Below, piece by piece: positions 1 to 13,537 of a stretch of DNA of 64,000 nucleotides. The DNA is from Solen grandis. Lineage: Eukaryota; Mollusca; Bivalvia; Adapedonta; Solenidae. The notes beneath the pieces are model-generated. The model saw only the letters and a list, made by a program, of their open reading frames with translations. It did no database searches and was not told the origin of the DNA. The translations under genes were made by a program, and so were the position numbers. Position 1 is the stretch's first letter, and every line of letters begins with the position of its first letter. Where the stretch lies: contig CM037791.1 in assembly GCA_021229015.1 (NCBI GenBank), forward strand, positions 62,001 to 126,000. The letters are read 5' to 3'.

Positions 1-115
1 AGGGACATATACCAATACCATTCTTTGCGATTTGGTATGACGCGAACGGGGACCGAACACACGAACGCCCGCTCCAAAGGCGGACGCTCTAACCACTCGA
101 ACGCGGGTTCGGCGT
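1..115 (-). repeat. tRNA-derived SINE fragment
   Basis: Read on the minus strand, this has an A-box-like GTGGTTAGAGCGT, a possible anticodon arm (CCGC / CTTTGGA loop / GCGG) and a B-box-like TGTTCGGTCCCC about 30 bases later. The acceptor ends do not pair well and the sequence continues into non-tRNA DNA. It is better read as a SINE head or tRNA relic than as a working tRNA gene. It is cut by the window edge. Confidence 0.45.
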
Positions 116-1759
<1,644 letters not shown>

Positions 1760-4700
1760 GGAGCATATAACAGATGCAAAGGATTGGCGATTCCTTTTCT
1801 TAATCTTTAAATTATTGACATTTTGTAAATAATCAATTAACCTGTCAATGTTCACTACCAACTGATATACATCACAGCCCTTCTCAAAAATTTATTTGCT
1901 TTCCATATTTTTTTTCTTTGCTCTCCATATTTTTTTTCACTATAAAAACATTCATTAATGAAATTCTATTTATTTTTTTCTACAAAAGTAACGTCTGTTA
2001 TCTAGTTGTCATCTAAATGGGGCGACAAAATTGAAATAAAAATAGCTTAAGGCACAAAATGCTCTAAAATAAAGTTGAAAGTAATAGAAAAAGACGTTTG
2101 GTATCATACCAAAATGCAAATAAATGGCCAAATTTAAGGTCTTCCAACCCTAATACCATCAAAGCAATGTACATGTATATAACATATTAATGAGCTTTAA
2201 TCATATAATGGTAATCTTATGGGCAAAATGACATGTTATGACAAGTGTCAGATATTTATGAATACCTTCCCTTGATATTTTGTTTCCATGAGTTATCTCC
2301 TCTGAAAACTAAAACACTCATTTTAACTTCACCATTTTCCTATGAATCTGAATGAATCTGACTGTTGCTGAAGGTAAGAAGGTTGAATAAAGTGACCCGA
2401 ATTTTTTTTATTGTTTTTATTAGGTTGATGGTACCACGGTGAGCGTTCTGGGGCCACCATGGTCCTCTTGTTTCATTATCAAATATCTTAAAGGCAAGGT
2501 GAGAAGCAGGAGTATAATTTATCTTAAGTGATAGTTCTAGTTATCGCCAGTCCTTGACCAAGCGTTTGGCGCACGTTTGCAAAACAAAATCTCAACCTTG
2601 TTATTTATAGACATTACCTTGACATGTCGTTAACTTATGCAAACGCTTGCAAAACAGAAATCTCATATTACAGAATGATAAATACTTATACTTTTCAATG
2701 TGTCTCACTGCTTCAATACCTGCCAATAAGACGTTGAAATATTTAGGACTTGTAAGGTTAATATAACCCACACAATTTGATTTCATGCTCATGTACATTT
2801 CCAGTGCAGTTCAAATTAAATATCTTAGGATAACGTCTTAATGAATTATGGATTAATGAATATTACACACATGATAGTAATTACCCAATCTTACAATAAA
2901 ACAAGTCTTTGGTAATAGTTCATCTGTAAAAATTTCTCTGTGGTCGTTATTGGTTATAGTGATGTTGCTTCTACATTAAGCAACCAAACTCACCCAATTA
3001 TTTAAAAATTCTGGTAAAAAATAAATCCTAGTTGCACCATCAGTTCACTTCAGAATACATGACACTTCCAATTTTACTTTTTAGTCATTCAATTTAACAA
3101 TGGTTATATATCAGTGCATGTCATACTAACATTCGTTGGTATGTATACTTGCTTGCCACAATTCATTCAAATAATGAGTACATATCAGTGCATGTCATAC
3201 TTTTTTAATCAGTGGATATTCTTGGGTACTAACCCGTTCTGTCTTTTTGATTGTTGGTCCTTGTTTGCCGCAATTATGTTTTTAACTTTTATCGGAATAT
3301 ATTTGCCCCACCCCGGAGATTTCAACCCTGCTTATTAAGTGGTATGTTCTATAGAAAAATGCACGTATATTTTGATCCTATGGGCCATGAATGATTTCAT
3401 TTGTGAAGTAATACAAGAAAAGGGATATATATATATCAAGGATAAATATGCTGTTAAATGGAAATGTACACCACAATACAAATGAGGCGTTATATAATTC
3501 TCCCCAAAATAACTTGCTTCAATACTTCAACAGCATTTCTTTTATGTATAAATGTCATTATTATGTTATTAACAGTTTCGAATCCTTACACAACGTCGAT
3601 ACGGAACGATTAAGTTACATAGCTATCAATTGTTAGATCGGTAATAAGTGTATAATGACAAACATTTCACGCGCTTTACGGTCTGCCAATCCTCGACAAA
3701 CGGCAAAAATAAGGTCATGTCGTTTCGTTTTCTCCCTATAACCTACGTCAATCTTTAAAATCTCAATAGAATAGAATAGAATGGCCAGGGATAGATCAAC
3801 AAATTATGTCATATTCTAATTTACAAAAAAATAATAATTTTCGAGATATAAGCAGTTAAATGCACTTGGGGTAACACAATTTTCGTTTTTCTGCCATAAT
3901 CAAATGATTCAACCCCGATCTTCAAAAACTAAATATCATTTGAAAAGTCATTCAAAGCGCTACAAATTATAACATAGTGTCTCGATAGTATATATATAGT
4001 TTTTGAGATATTTAAGGCCGAATATTCTTTTGGGACACTAATCCCTACTTGACCTGTTGGTAGGCTTCGTCCTATAAACTGGTATGATCCGTCTTGGTAC
4101 CCATTTGCAAGCGTTTGCTTCGTCTTACATTCTGCACTGAGAATGTTAGAGACATCTAGAGTTGATTTTTTTTTTGACAAGTGTTATCATATTTGCAAAT
4201 AAATTATGTTTATATATCTTTGCATTTCGTAGGAGTCATTTTAAGAACTGCAATCAGTTGTCATTTATTAATAAATATGTAGATTTTCTAAAGGGAAATA
4301 ATACAATAAACAATTAAATTCACTCTTATTCAATACTTCGGTGCCAAACGTCTGTTATGTAGAACTTGCTAACAATTCGAAATATTGAACAAGAGAGAAT
4401 CAAACTGATATTTGCCATTTATATACAATTGTCTTGCACTTCTTATATTCTAGAAAGCAGAAAGCATTTAGCACTATACACTTATTAAAGAAAATGTGAC
4501 AATCTTATCTGCATGCAAACCCTATTGGGTTTGTACTGTTTTTCATTAGGCCTTACAATTTCTTGATTTTGTGTGTGTGTGTGGGGGGGGATTAGCACAG
4601 CGATATACATTAAAACTTGATAATAATGTTTCATGATACGTAGTGTAAGATCTTATTTTCCCCAGATCATGGAAAAATAAGATATTATCCTTCACATTTT

Positions 4701-5238
4701 CGAATGTGACACATGGGATTGACCGAAAATTGGGAACACATATTTTTTACAGATTATGTCGAAACTGAAAGATACAACATCAAAAATAATGTTGTTGTCC
4801 TTGTCGTTGTATACAATGGCGAATCAAGATATTTGGTAAACTGTAGTTTAATGGGCACGTTAATATGTTAGTGAATTGGAACAACAACGACAATAACCCT
4901 AACTAAACATTCAGCAACTATCTATAAAGCAACCATCTGAAAAGAAAAAACAAAGACGATTATCACAACTTCGCTAATAACAGCCATTCTTACAACGTCA
5001 AGGAATATAACCAGCATTTAAAAGGCTTTCATATTTATTTTTTGTTTGTTTGTTTTTATTATTGTTTTTGTTACAGTCATTATAAAATATGAACAACTGA
5101 GGTATGTACGAAGCCCCGTATAATAAACAAAAATTATTGGAACGGTTCTAGTTGCATCGGCTCCTCTAATTGGTCATTCGATATAGCACGCTTTTAAGCT
5201 TGTTGTGTGGTGTATGCTGGTTGTACCGATGCTAAAAT
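1760..5238. other. Non-coding stretch, no gene seen
   Basis: AT-rich sequence without long open frames, recognisable domains or tRNA-like boxes. Open frames at 3114-3338 and 3448-3636 are short and carry no family signature. A (GT)n run followed by G9 lies at about 4570-4590. Confidence 0.5.
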
Positions 5239-5745
5239 AACGAGCATCATGCTCGTTGAACAATGATGCTAATCTTACGAGCATGATGCTCAGTGAACAG
5301 TCTGCCGACCCAGCATGATGCTCATCTTAAGAGCATGATACTAACGTTTAAACCATGATGCTCAATGAACAAACTGCCGACCCAGCATGATGCTCATTGA
5401 CCAATCCGCCGAACCAGCATGATGCTCAACTAACCAGCATGATGCTCAGTGAACAATCTGCCGACCCAGCGTGATGCTCATCTAACGAGCATGATGCTCA
5501 ATAAACAAACTGCCGACCCAGCATAATGCTCAATGAACAAACTGCCGATCCAGCATAATGCTCATGTCTTTTAGCATGATGCTCAATAAACAAACTGCCG
5601 ACCCAGCATAATGCTCAATGAACAAACTGCCGACCCAGCATAATGCTCAATGAACAAACTGCCGACCCAGCATAATGCTCATGTCTTTTAGCATGATGCT
5701 CATTGAACAATCTGCCGACCCAGCATCATGCTCATTTCACTGAGC
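5239..5745. repeat. 32-bp minisatellite rich in GAGCATGATGCTC palindromes
   Basis: The regular unit is about 32 bp and reads AACAAACTGCCGACCCAGCA followed by TAATGCTCAATG. Roughly a dozen imperfect copies are seen. Most contain AGCAT(G/C/A)ATGCT, which is self-complementary apart from the centre, so each unit can form a small hairpin. The left part (5,239-5,420) is irregular and the right part (5,500-5,700) is the most uniform. No adjacent gene explains it. Confidence 0.9.
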
Positions 5746-6395
5746 ATCTATTCATATACCAGTTTTATAACATTATCTCAAACAATTTTAAGTTATCACA
5801 GGATCTAGATTTCCGGACAGACAGACGGACGGACAGACGGAGGGCAAACCTAAAGTTCCCTCCGGTGTAGGGGACTAAAATAATATATAGATATATACCA
5901 TGGTCATTTATATTTTTGGGCAATTCTATAACCTTTCGGCGACTCATCAGCCTTTGGGCAACTCGACAGAAGAAAATGTGACAGTATTTTAGAAAAAAAG
6001 TGTCCTGAGGAAATTCTAGAATTTCAAATTTAAAATGGTTAAACAATCTTTAAAACATAATTCCTCCCATAACATTTATGAATTTAAATGGCAAACATAT
6101 GTCCAAGTAAAGGAATTATTAATAAATAATAAATTGTTCACCAAAGGTTTTTATCAATATATACACTTGTTTTTGAAATTTGCGAATTATTCAAATATAG
6201 AATAACCTGTTGACTAGCCTGTACTCAATGGACCTCACTAAAAAGTATAAAGCTATGTTCCAATCAGTAAAACTATTTTAAAAACGATTTGTGAGTTTAA
6301 CAATCACTTATCAATTGGGCGACAGCTGATATATCTTTCGGGCGACACATGTCGCCCAAAGGTTGTGATTTTGTCGCCCAAAGGTTGGATTTTTC

Positions 6396-6398
<3 letters not shown>
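5746..6398. other. Non-coding stretch with a GACGGACG run
   Basis: Contains a short ACAGACAGACGGACGGACAG run near 5,816-5,840, typical of the ends of dispersed repeats. GGGCGAC / GTCGCCC segments lie close together at about 6,317-6,365 and could pair. The 93-codon minus-strand open frame (5,765-6,046) reads through this repeat and has no domain. Confidence 0.45.

Positions 6399-6475
<77 letters not shown>
6399..6475. repeat. (AT)n microsatellite
   Basis: About 77 bases of uninterrupted AT dinucleotides. The overlapping Ile-Tyr open frame on the minus strand is an artefact of the repeat. Confidence 0.95.
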
Positions 6476-6476
<1 letters not shown>

Positions 6477-7540
6477 AGTATCCATGTATGCATATATTAA
6501 AGTTCTAAGCCTATTACTGTGTTGATTGAAACATAACTGTTACACAGCTAAACGTTGTCGTCGTACTGGAGATTACCATCGCTACGAGAGTATTTCAATC
6601 TTATACGGGTGATTCTTGGTAGAACCACCATTATACCTGCTTATATGTTCTTTTCATGAAAATTTCGAGTGACCCTTACTAACACTAAAATGTGTACCGT
6701 GTAACCATCTACATCTTATAACGAGAGAATACATTATACTCGGCCCAGAACAGAATTAATTGCAACTTTCACATTGTTGTATATAATTTTAATTTGACGT
6801 TTCCCCAAGAAGGAAAATCGAAGACCTGGGATTTTACAACAGTCGAGATTCCTTGATAGGATGTTGTGGTAAAGAGTCACATATGCAGACTTAGCAAAAC
6901 TATTCTGGTAGATCTCGTTTTATTCTAATATAAGTCTTAGGTCTCTACTGTATGACTATAAATGTATCCATTTTTAATGAACGCGATACGTTTGGTAACT
7001 TACAAAATATCGCTCTGCTTCCTATACCCGTATTTTGATACCTTTGCCCTTGACAAACAGGCAGAACAGGCTCAGACCATATAGCCTTGTAGATTGTGTC
7101 AGATCAATGTCTTTTCTGCTTGTTCATACAGTGCTGTAGCTCAGATTCTAAACAGTTTATAAGGTAATGATACGTCTATAGTTTCATATACAGTTTATTC
7201 TTTAGTAAATCAATACTCTTAATGTTTTACGTGAATATCAAACGTCATTAATGAATAAGGTATCTGTTAAAAGTTTGAATTTCAATATTTAAGGTACATG
7301 TAAGGCTGGCTTATAATTTGTTTTACCTCCTATGCTGATGGGTGAAAACAAAATGTAGCTATTCAAGATCATATTCGTTATTGATTTCACTATTTGAAAG
7401 AATCTTTAAATAATCATGTGTATGAAAATCAATAAAAAAGACACAATCCTTGTGTAAAAATGGGTCGACCTAATTGTTTTAGCAAAAAATAACCTCAATG
7501 TGCGGACGAAACGGACGAAATACACCACGATAATGAAAAG
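6476..7540. other. Non-coding stretch, no gene seen
   Basis: No open frame with coding character and no recognisable RNA gene. Ends at a SINE copy. Confidence 0.45.
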
Positions 7541-7660
7541 GTGGCGGAAGACCCCGAATGCATTGAGGCATCCGGGTAGAACAACCGACCTACCGCAATT
7601 CAGCTGGAAGACTTCCTCACATGAAAATCCGAATGACTCTTGCGGGAATCAAAGGTACTC
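7541..7660 (-). repeat. SINE fragment, same family as 11,250-11,510
   Basis: GGTGGCGGAAGACCCC and TTCCTCACATGAAAATCCGAATGAC match the body of the SINE copies at 11,250-11,510 and 53,352-53,585. The tRNA-like head would lie on the minus strand, but here only the body and the edge of the B-box remain. Confidence 0.7.
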
Positions 7661-8714
7661 GTAACGTTGTTGCCTATTAAAAAAATCGATGACCTTCAAA
7701 TTCGCGAACATTTTTAGGGCGATTCCTCAGGCAAGGGGGTGTTTTTTGTCCCTGTTTGTCATTATTCATCCCTTCCACACAAAATAATACCAATTTTATG
7801 AAAATCTATCAGTAATCAAAGGAGTTACAGCAATTGAAACGACATAGTGTACGATTTCAATGAAAAAAAGATACCTACCTTCTTATTATATATAAGGTTG
7901 TTGATGTTTTTTAATGGAACAGTTTTTCGGTCAAATCAACGTTCCGGACACCTTTGGTCGGAATTCGAACTTGCACTTATCTATTGCCGAAATATACATC
8001 ATTATATTTCTATATAATCAATATTTAGAAAAAAAAAAACGCAAAATGAAACATGAAATGCAACATTATCATACAAACTATTTTGGGGTAATTACTTATT
8101 CAATCGATTCAGCTAAGATGGTTCAAAACACATTTTACATGAACCCTTTTATGTATTACGTACCAGGTAGAAGAACAATTATAATGTTAAGGAATTATAC
8201 TCGATACCGAATGTTTCATACTTAAGCTGGATATTGCTGCTAGCTATCGTCCATTTCAGATATATAAAAAGCAAAAATGTTGCATCAAAATATTAATTAG
8301 TAAGTATTCATCTCGATTGACCACTAAAACAGTCCTATACAATAGCTTAAACGATCACATAAAGGGAATTCGTAAAATTAACGTAAACGCATGATTTACT
8401 TCCCATTATACGACACACTTAATAATGCGATATCGATTTGATATAGAGAAGTCGTAAATAGGGACAGTTTGTTTCTATTGGTTTTCTCTTTCAGAATTTG
8501 GGCTCCTTTATTAAAAAAATGTTAACTGGCAGAAACTTTCTTGGTAAGTAGACTTTATGTTGATTTTCGAAAAGAAGAAATATAAGATGCCGACGATGAA
8601 TTTAATTGACGGTTCGAACCCCGATTCAAACAACATTTATGCAGAGTTTCACTGCGTTCAAATGTAAGCTGGCGGCAGAAGAAATGATGTACCTGTGCTG
8701 GAACCGGTCCTATG
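7661..8714. other. Non-coding stretch, no gene seen
   Basis: Includes a 103-codon plus-strand open frame (7,914-8,225) with no recognisable domain, a lysine run from a poly-A tract, and AT-rich composition like its surroundings. I do not consider it a gene. Confidence 0.4.
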
Positions 8715-8815
8715 TTAAATATTACAGATTGGCGCCTAAATAGAGTAGCGGTTTGAGAACAAGGTTCGGTCCCTGATCAAGTATGAGATAATGTAGGTCG
8801 TCCTTCAAAAAAGGG
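8715..8815 (+). repeat. Possible tRNA-like SINE remnant
   Basis: TGGCGCCTAAATAGAGTAGCGG (A-box-like) is followed about 15 bases later by AAGGTTCGGTCCC (B-box-like). This spacing fits a tRNA-derived head, but there is no second copy in the window to confirm it. Confidence 0.3.
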
Positions 8816-8890
8816 CATATATTGTAATATCAAGGTTGATATGTTTGTAATGTTTATCAACAACACCAACATTGTGTCCATCTCTCTTGC

Positions 8891-8923
<33 letters not shown>

Positions 8924-8940
8924 CTTCTTTCTCTCTCTGC
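8891..8940. repeat. Poly-C / (CT)n low-complexity tract
   Basis: A run of about 11 C is followed by CT dinucleotides with minor interruptions. The Pro/Ser/Leu open frame at 8,872-9,090 is a by-product of it. Confidence 0.9.
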
Positions 8941-9295
8941 AATCACGTATTCCTCACTAAGAGCCAAATACGGGTATACCTGGGTATGACAATTTCAAAT
9001 AAAATATTATATTTGATAAACATATTTAATTACAAACACTTATCACCGTTGATAAATATGCATAACAGAAAAGAATTAACAACCGGTTAAATCATAGTTT
9101 CATTATCATTGTCATGATTGTACATTTAACATAACTGATGTTAAATTAGTACATAAGAATTAATTTTATTATCATATTTAGTAAAATATATGATAATAAA
9201 TAAAGTATCAACAACATTTCAATCTCAAGATTGATTAACTTGTTGACTTAGTGTCAAGATCAAAAGAGGTTTAAATAATTGTTTACGTCGAATAG

Positions 9296-9420
9296 GAAAC
9301 ACGTTCCTATAAACTTATACTGTCCACTGTCGACGGTTTCTGGATTGGACAAGTACTCGGGGAGGTCATGAAAATCCTTTCCCTCATTTCCCCCAGTGTC
9401 GAGATGATGTGACAGGGCTT
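9296..9420 (-). repeat. Degraded SINE copy, family of 13,217-13,375
   Basis: The motifs CTATAAACTTATACT, GTCGACGGT and GGTCATGAAAATCC occur in the same order and spacing as in the minus-strand SINE copy at 57,541-57,715. The tRNA-like head is not intact. Confidence 0.55.
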
Positions 9421-11249
9421 GGTGTCATGCCACCTTTCTACGGGTAATGAACCAATTCACCAGAGGATCGGCAGTACCCGGTATAATTCGCTGATTCAAA
9501 TGACCAATCAGTAACTGGGGGAAAATCACAAACGTGTGTTTATTTCTCATTGAATAATGAATGAAATTGTACAGCAGCATGTAGATTTGGTTTTCGGGGT
9601 GTGCTCGTTGATTTACGTAGGTAACGTCTTATTTCGGGGTGATATTGTCTTTTTGATATCGCAGTGAGGTAGTACTAATTATTTCTCTGGTAGATAAAAG
9701 TCCGCATATAGCCGAAATAACGTCATGAGACAGACAATCAACACAAGGATATATGTAACTACAACTTACTTATATACTTATTGGTCAATTGCCAGACGTC
9801 CTTTGAAGTGTAGTATCCTCTTTAACAGACAACTGATTTCGTCTAGCCTCTTTTCATTATGGATACAGATTTTCTGATCAGTTGATTTATGCATTGTCAC
9901 TAATAAAGCACAGTGATCGGTTGTCTCCGGAATTCTCCGATTGAAAAAATAACGACCATGTTACTTCGCCTTCCTTTGGAATTCTCTGATTGTTAATTTA
10001 CAGTCACATTTCTACCCCCCCCCCCCCGGAATCCTCCGAATGAGAATTTACAACTGTCTCCGGAGTTCTCTGTATAATCGCTAGAAAATAATTGAATGAT
10101 TTTATACAGAATATACATGGTTTTGTTTAACAATAATAAAGCAAATGGCACAACTCTCAATATTGTGAACGTCATGAGGCAATGTCTCTGAGAAAGGCTT
10201 TTCAAGAAAATTAATAGCATCACAAACAACAGGATTAAAAGCTAAAACATTATATTCATTGGAATGAATGTTGCATTCCATTGATATACACTGTATATTG
10301 CTCTTTTGGTAAATTGCAAAAATGAGTACATTATATATATATGTAATTACAGCAATGGCATTGACAAACAGTCCTTGGTCTTAGCATTGGTATCTAATAT
10401 AATTAAGTTCTGACGTATTGGATGTAGTTTGTCTAGCATATGGTAAGGTTAGAAGGCAATTCTGTGCTGGAATGAATTGTGGTGACTCGAAATACATTTT
10501 CATCAGCAGATACTATAGGATTATGCAACCTATTGTACAGATGATCAGTTACTTCCCTTTGTTGTAGTTTGGACACTTCATAATAGTTACGCCCCTTGTT
10601 AAAACATTCAATTTGTTACAATGAATACACAAGCCTATAACTCAAACTACAAGCTGATTATTCATTTATATAATCGTAGTCATTGTTGTAGTTCTTTGAA
10701 TTAACTAATTAACAGTATTGATATTTGAATTAACTAATTAACAGTATTGATATTAACTTTTAAAACAACTATTTCCTGCTGTTAAGCTCATTTCAATCCG
10801 TAGATTGTTTATCAAGCAGAATATTTTTTTTTCTGATGCAAGACGCACGTGATTAGCATTTTGTTTGAATCATTTTTATTTTATGATTTCAGACGGTGTT
10901 CATTGTTGATACAATAAAAGAAACAAATAAACCACGTTCTTATTTAGATGCATTGTCCAATCTAGAGCAACAGCAAGCAAAACCTCCCACCTTATTGTAT
11001 GCAACTATTTGTAGTACCTTGTTTATAACTGAAATGGATTGAGAGAAGAACCCCTATGGACCAGTCTTAAATAAATGTATCTATCCATGTATATCCTAGA
11101 TCTGATCTTCGGGAAATATAATGATCAACCTGGGGAATCAGTTTAGAAACAAAAAGGTATATACCAGGCTGAAAAGAAAAAAAACTGTTGTGAAAGCCTA
11201 TTTAACACATTTATAGTTCTATTCGGTGTTGATGTGAACTAATACTTTT
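9421..11249. other. Non-coding stretch, no gene seen
   Basis: Contains a C11 run near 10,016, a direct duplication of ATTAACTAATTAACAGTATTG at about 10,690-10,750, and otherwise featureless AT-rich DNA. Confidence 0.45.
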
Positions 11250-11510
11250 GACTTGACTTGATTATTTGGGTTTACCGTCGCTTCGACAGTATGCCAGTCA
11301 TATAGCGGCGTCCAGCTAATTACGGGTGGAGGAAGACCCCAAATGCATGAGGTATCGGGGTAAAACCACCGACTTACCGCAAGCCAGCTGGACGGCTTCC
11401 TCACATGAAAATCTGAATGACCCTGTCGGGATTCAAACCCACGCGATGAGGGGCTGAGTGTGTGTTAAAGTCAGCGACTTTATCCTCTCGGCCATAGAGG
11501 CCCAAATAAT
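11250..11510 (-). repeat. tRNA-derived SINE, nearly complete
   Basis: On the minus strand it starts with a tRNA-like head: A-box TGGCCGAGAGG, then B-box GGGTTTGAATCC about 40 bases on. A conserved body follows (CATGTGAGGAAGCC; AATTAGCTGGACGCCG; a tail ending CGACGGTAAACCC). The same body recurs at 7,541, 17,455 and 53,352. Being tRNA-headed with a shared body is the usual plan of molluscan SINEs; I suspect a RUDI/V-SINE-like family but cannot confirm it without a search. Confidence 0.75.
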
Positions 11511-13050
11511 CTTTTTCTCTACCTGTCAGGTAGTAGGTAATTGTCATTTCTTGTTCCCCAAATTACATGTGTCATATCGTTGTATTTCTTAGCAAGTCCA
11601 CTTATATGGCTGATATACATGTCATTGCTGTTGAATGGTCAACATTACTTTGATGTGTTTACATTTTTCTACAATCTACATACATCCAATATAAACACTA
11701 ATACAGCGTAAACCAGAAAATTATTTCTCGCAATCTTAGGTAGTGAGTTTTCGCGGTCGGGTCATTTCCGCGAAAGTAAAACGCCGCGAAACACACTCCT
11801 GTCATTAAAACGCGAAAATAAATCGCTACAAAAAGTTTGATTTGTTTAACTTACATGTTTGTGTATGCGTAAGTTATTTCCGTTGAATATGAAGGGTGTG
11901 ATTTTTTTTTCGAATGTAATTTGAAGTGTTACAAATTGCATGCAGACGATGTGTTTTTGTATGCATTATAAACCGTGAGATTCAGTACTTGACAATTGGT
12001 GTCGTTACTTATTCTAGTATATGCCGCCACAAAAAATTGTATTTATAAGGCTATATAAACTTATGATGTGTGTCTCATGCTGAATAAAGCTTTTGGTATG
12101 TTATGCATGTATGTATGTATGTCCTCATATTTGCTTAAATTTTTGGTGTAAAAAACTACGTATGGACATCTTGCCGAACTAACCATTAATGCTAGAATAC
12201 AAGTAACTCCAAGTAACTCCTTTCAACAACATCTTGTCTAAAAACTACTCAAACTATTAATTAAAATTTTGTTTACTCATATACAATAACAGCTGTGTAT
12301 TGGAATAACGTGTCATGCTATTGACTAAATTTTGTTCGTAGCTTGAATTGTTTCGCTGGATTCGCGGTTTTTCAAATCCGTAATACGCCGCGAATATGCC
12401 CACAGGACTTGAAGTTGCATGGGGCGAATCATTTCCTATTTAGTGGTATCATTAAAAATAGGAAGGGAGGACACTGTTTTGAGACCAAATTTGGAAAAAC
12501 GCGTTTATAACGAAATTCAACATTGAAAATGAACTAGGTTGTGTTTTAAATGAATAAATTCAGAAATTCCTAAACGTAAATGAGGTAATTTTCTCTTGTA
12601 ACGATAATATCGTTAATTATTGTTCAAAATCGAGCTTGACAAGAGCCGGGGAAACCTATTTCCGGTTTCTTTAGAAGTGAATATAAAGGTAAGTTTTTTT
12701 TGGGTCAATCAAAATGTAAACAAACTAACTTTTCCCGGGAAAAACATCATTGAGTTACGGAGGTCCAGAATAGCATAAACAACGCGATCGAATGTGACTC
12801 AATGTAATCATTTTTGGACAATAGTGTACAGGGATGTCATACCTGCTTACACAGTATTTGATTTAAATATATTGACCAATAAGCGCTTACATTTTATTCA
12901 TTAAAAAAGAAACCGGAAGTAGACGATCCCGGCTGTTGCATTTTCTATCAAACTATATTTCTACAATATTTTAAGGACTTTTTTAATGAAAAAAAAAATG
13001 ACCTGAGATAAAAATAAAACATGTGTGTTTATAGATGCACATATGTTTGC
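11511..13050. other. Non-coding stretch with opposed CGCG motifs
   Basis: TTTCGCGG...CCGCGAA-type motifs occur at 11,745-11,800 and again at 12,355-12,400, possibly marking the edges of an uncharacterised ~700-bp repeat. A short (GTAT)n run lies near 12,107-12,121. No gene seen. The inverted-repeat arm begins at the right edge. Confidence 0.4.
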
Positions 13051-13216
13051 GCTCGTTAAAATATTAAACAACTCATTTCATAGCTAGATAAAAGAACATA
13101 AACTCGAGTATACGTCCCAGCTGAAAATAAAGTTCTTGAAATACAACAAACATGTTCCTTAGTAGATGATTGTCTGAAATAACGCGACATGTTCACATAC
13201 TGTCGCAAAGAAAAGT

Positions 13217-13375
13217 TGAGCGGGAGAGTGCCGTTGTCCAGTTCCCGACTTCGGATCCGAAGGTTGTGGGTTCGACAACCCGGTAGGGGCATGGATTTTC
13301 ATAACCCTCCCAACGCAAAGTACTGGTTCAACCCACGGACCGTCGACAGGGATTAGTATAAGTTATAAGAACTTG
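13217..13375 (+). repeat. tRNA-derived SINE (left-arm copy)
   Basis: A tRNA-like head with GAGCGGGAGAGTGCCGTTG, an anticodon-arm-like CGACTTCGGATCCGAAG and B-box GGTTCGACAACCC is followed by a body containing GGATTTTCATAACC and GACCGTCGACAGGG. The same family occurs, decayed, at 9,296-9,420. Confidence 0.7.
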
Positions 13376-13537
13376 TTTCCCAATCACCGTAAAGGAAATA
13401 TGTTCAAATTAAAGAAAAGCTGGAGATGGATTGCCTAGTAAGTAGTGAAGCAAGGTGTCTCAAAATAATTTGACGTGGCCTGAAAATTAGCGTAGATTTA
13501 GAGTACGTTGTATTTGTCACGTATGCCAGAGTGGAAC

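Noticed and set aside
1..115. Functional tRNA gene on the minus strand
   Set aside because: Box-like motifs are present but the acceptor stem does not close and the B-box is degenerate; a SINE relic is more likely.
5239..5745. CRISPR-like array of regular repeats
   Set aside because: The whole 32-bp unit repeats, with no unique spacers, no cas genes, and eukaryotic surroundings.
7914..8225. 103-codon open frame
   Set aside because: No domain, background composition, lysine run from a poly-A tract; consistent with chance in AT-rich DNA.
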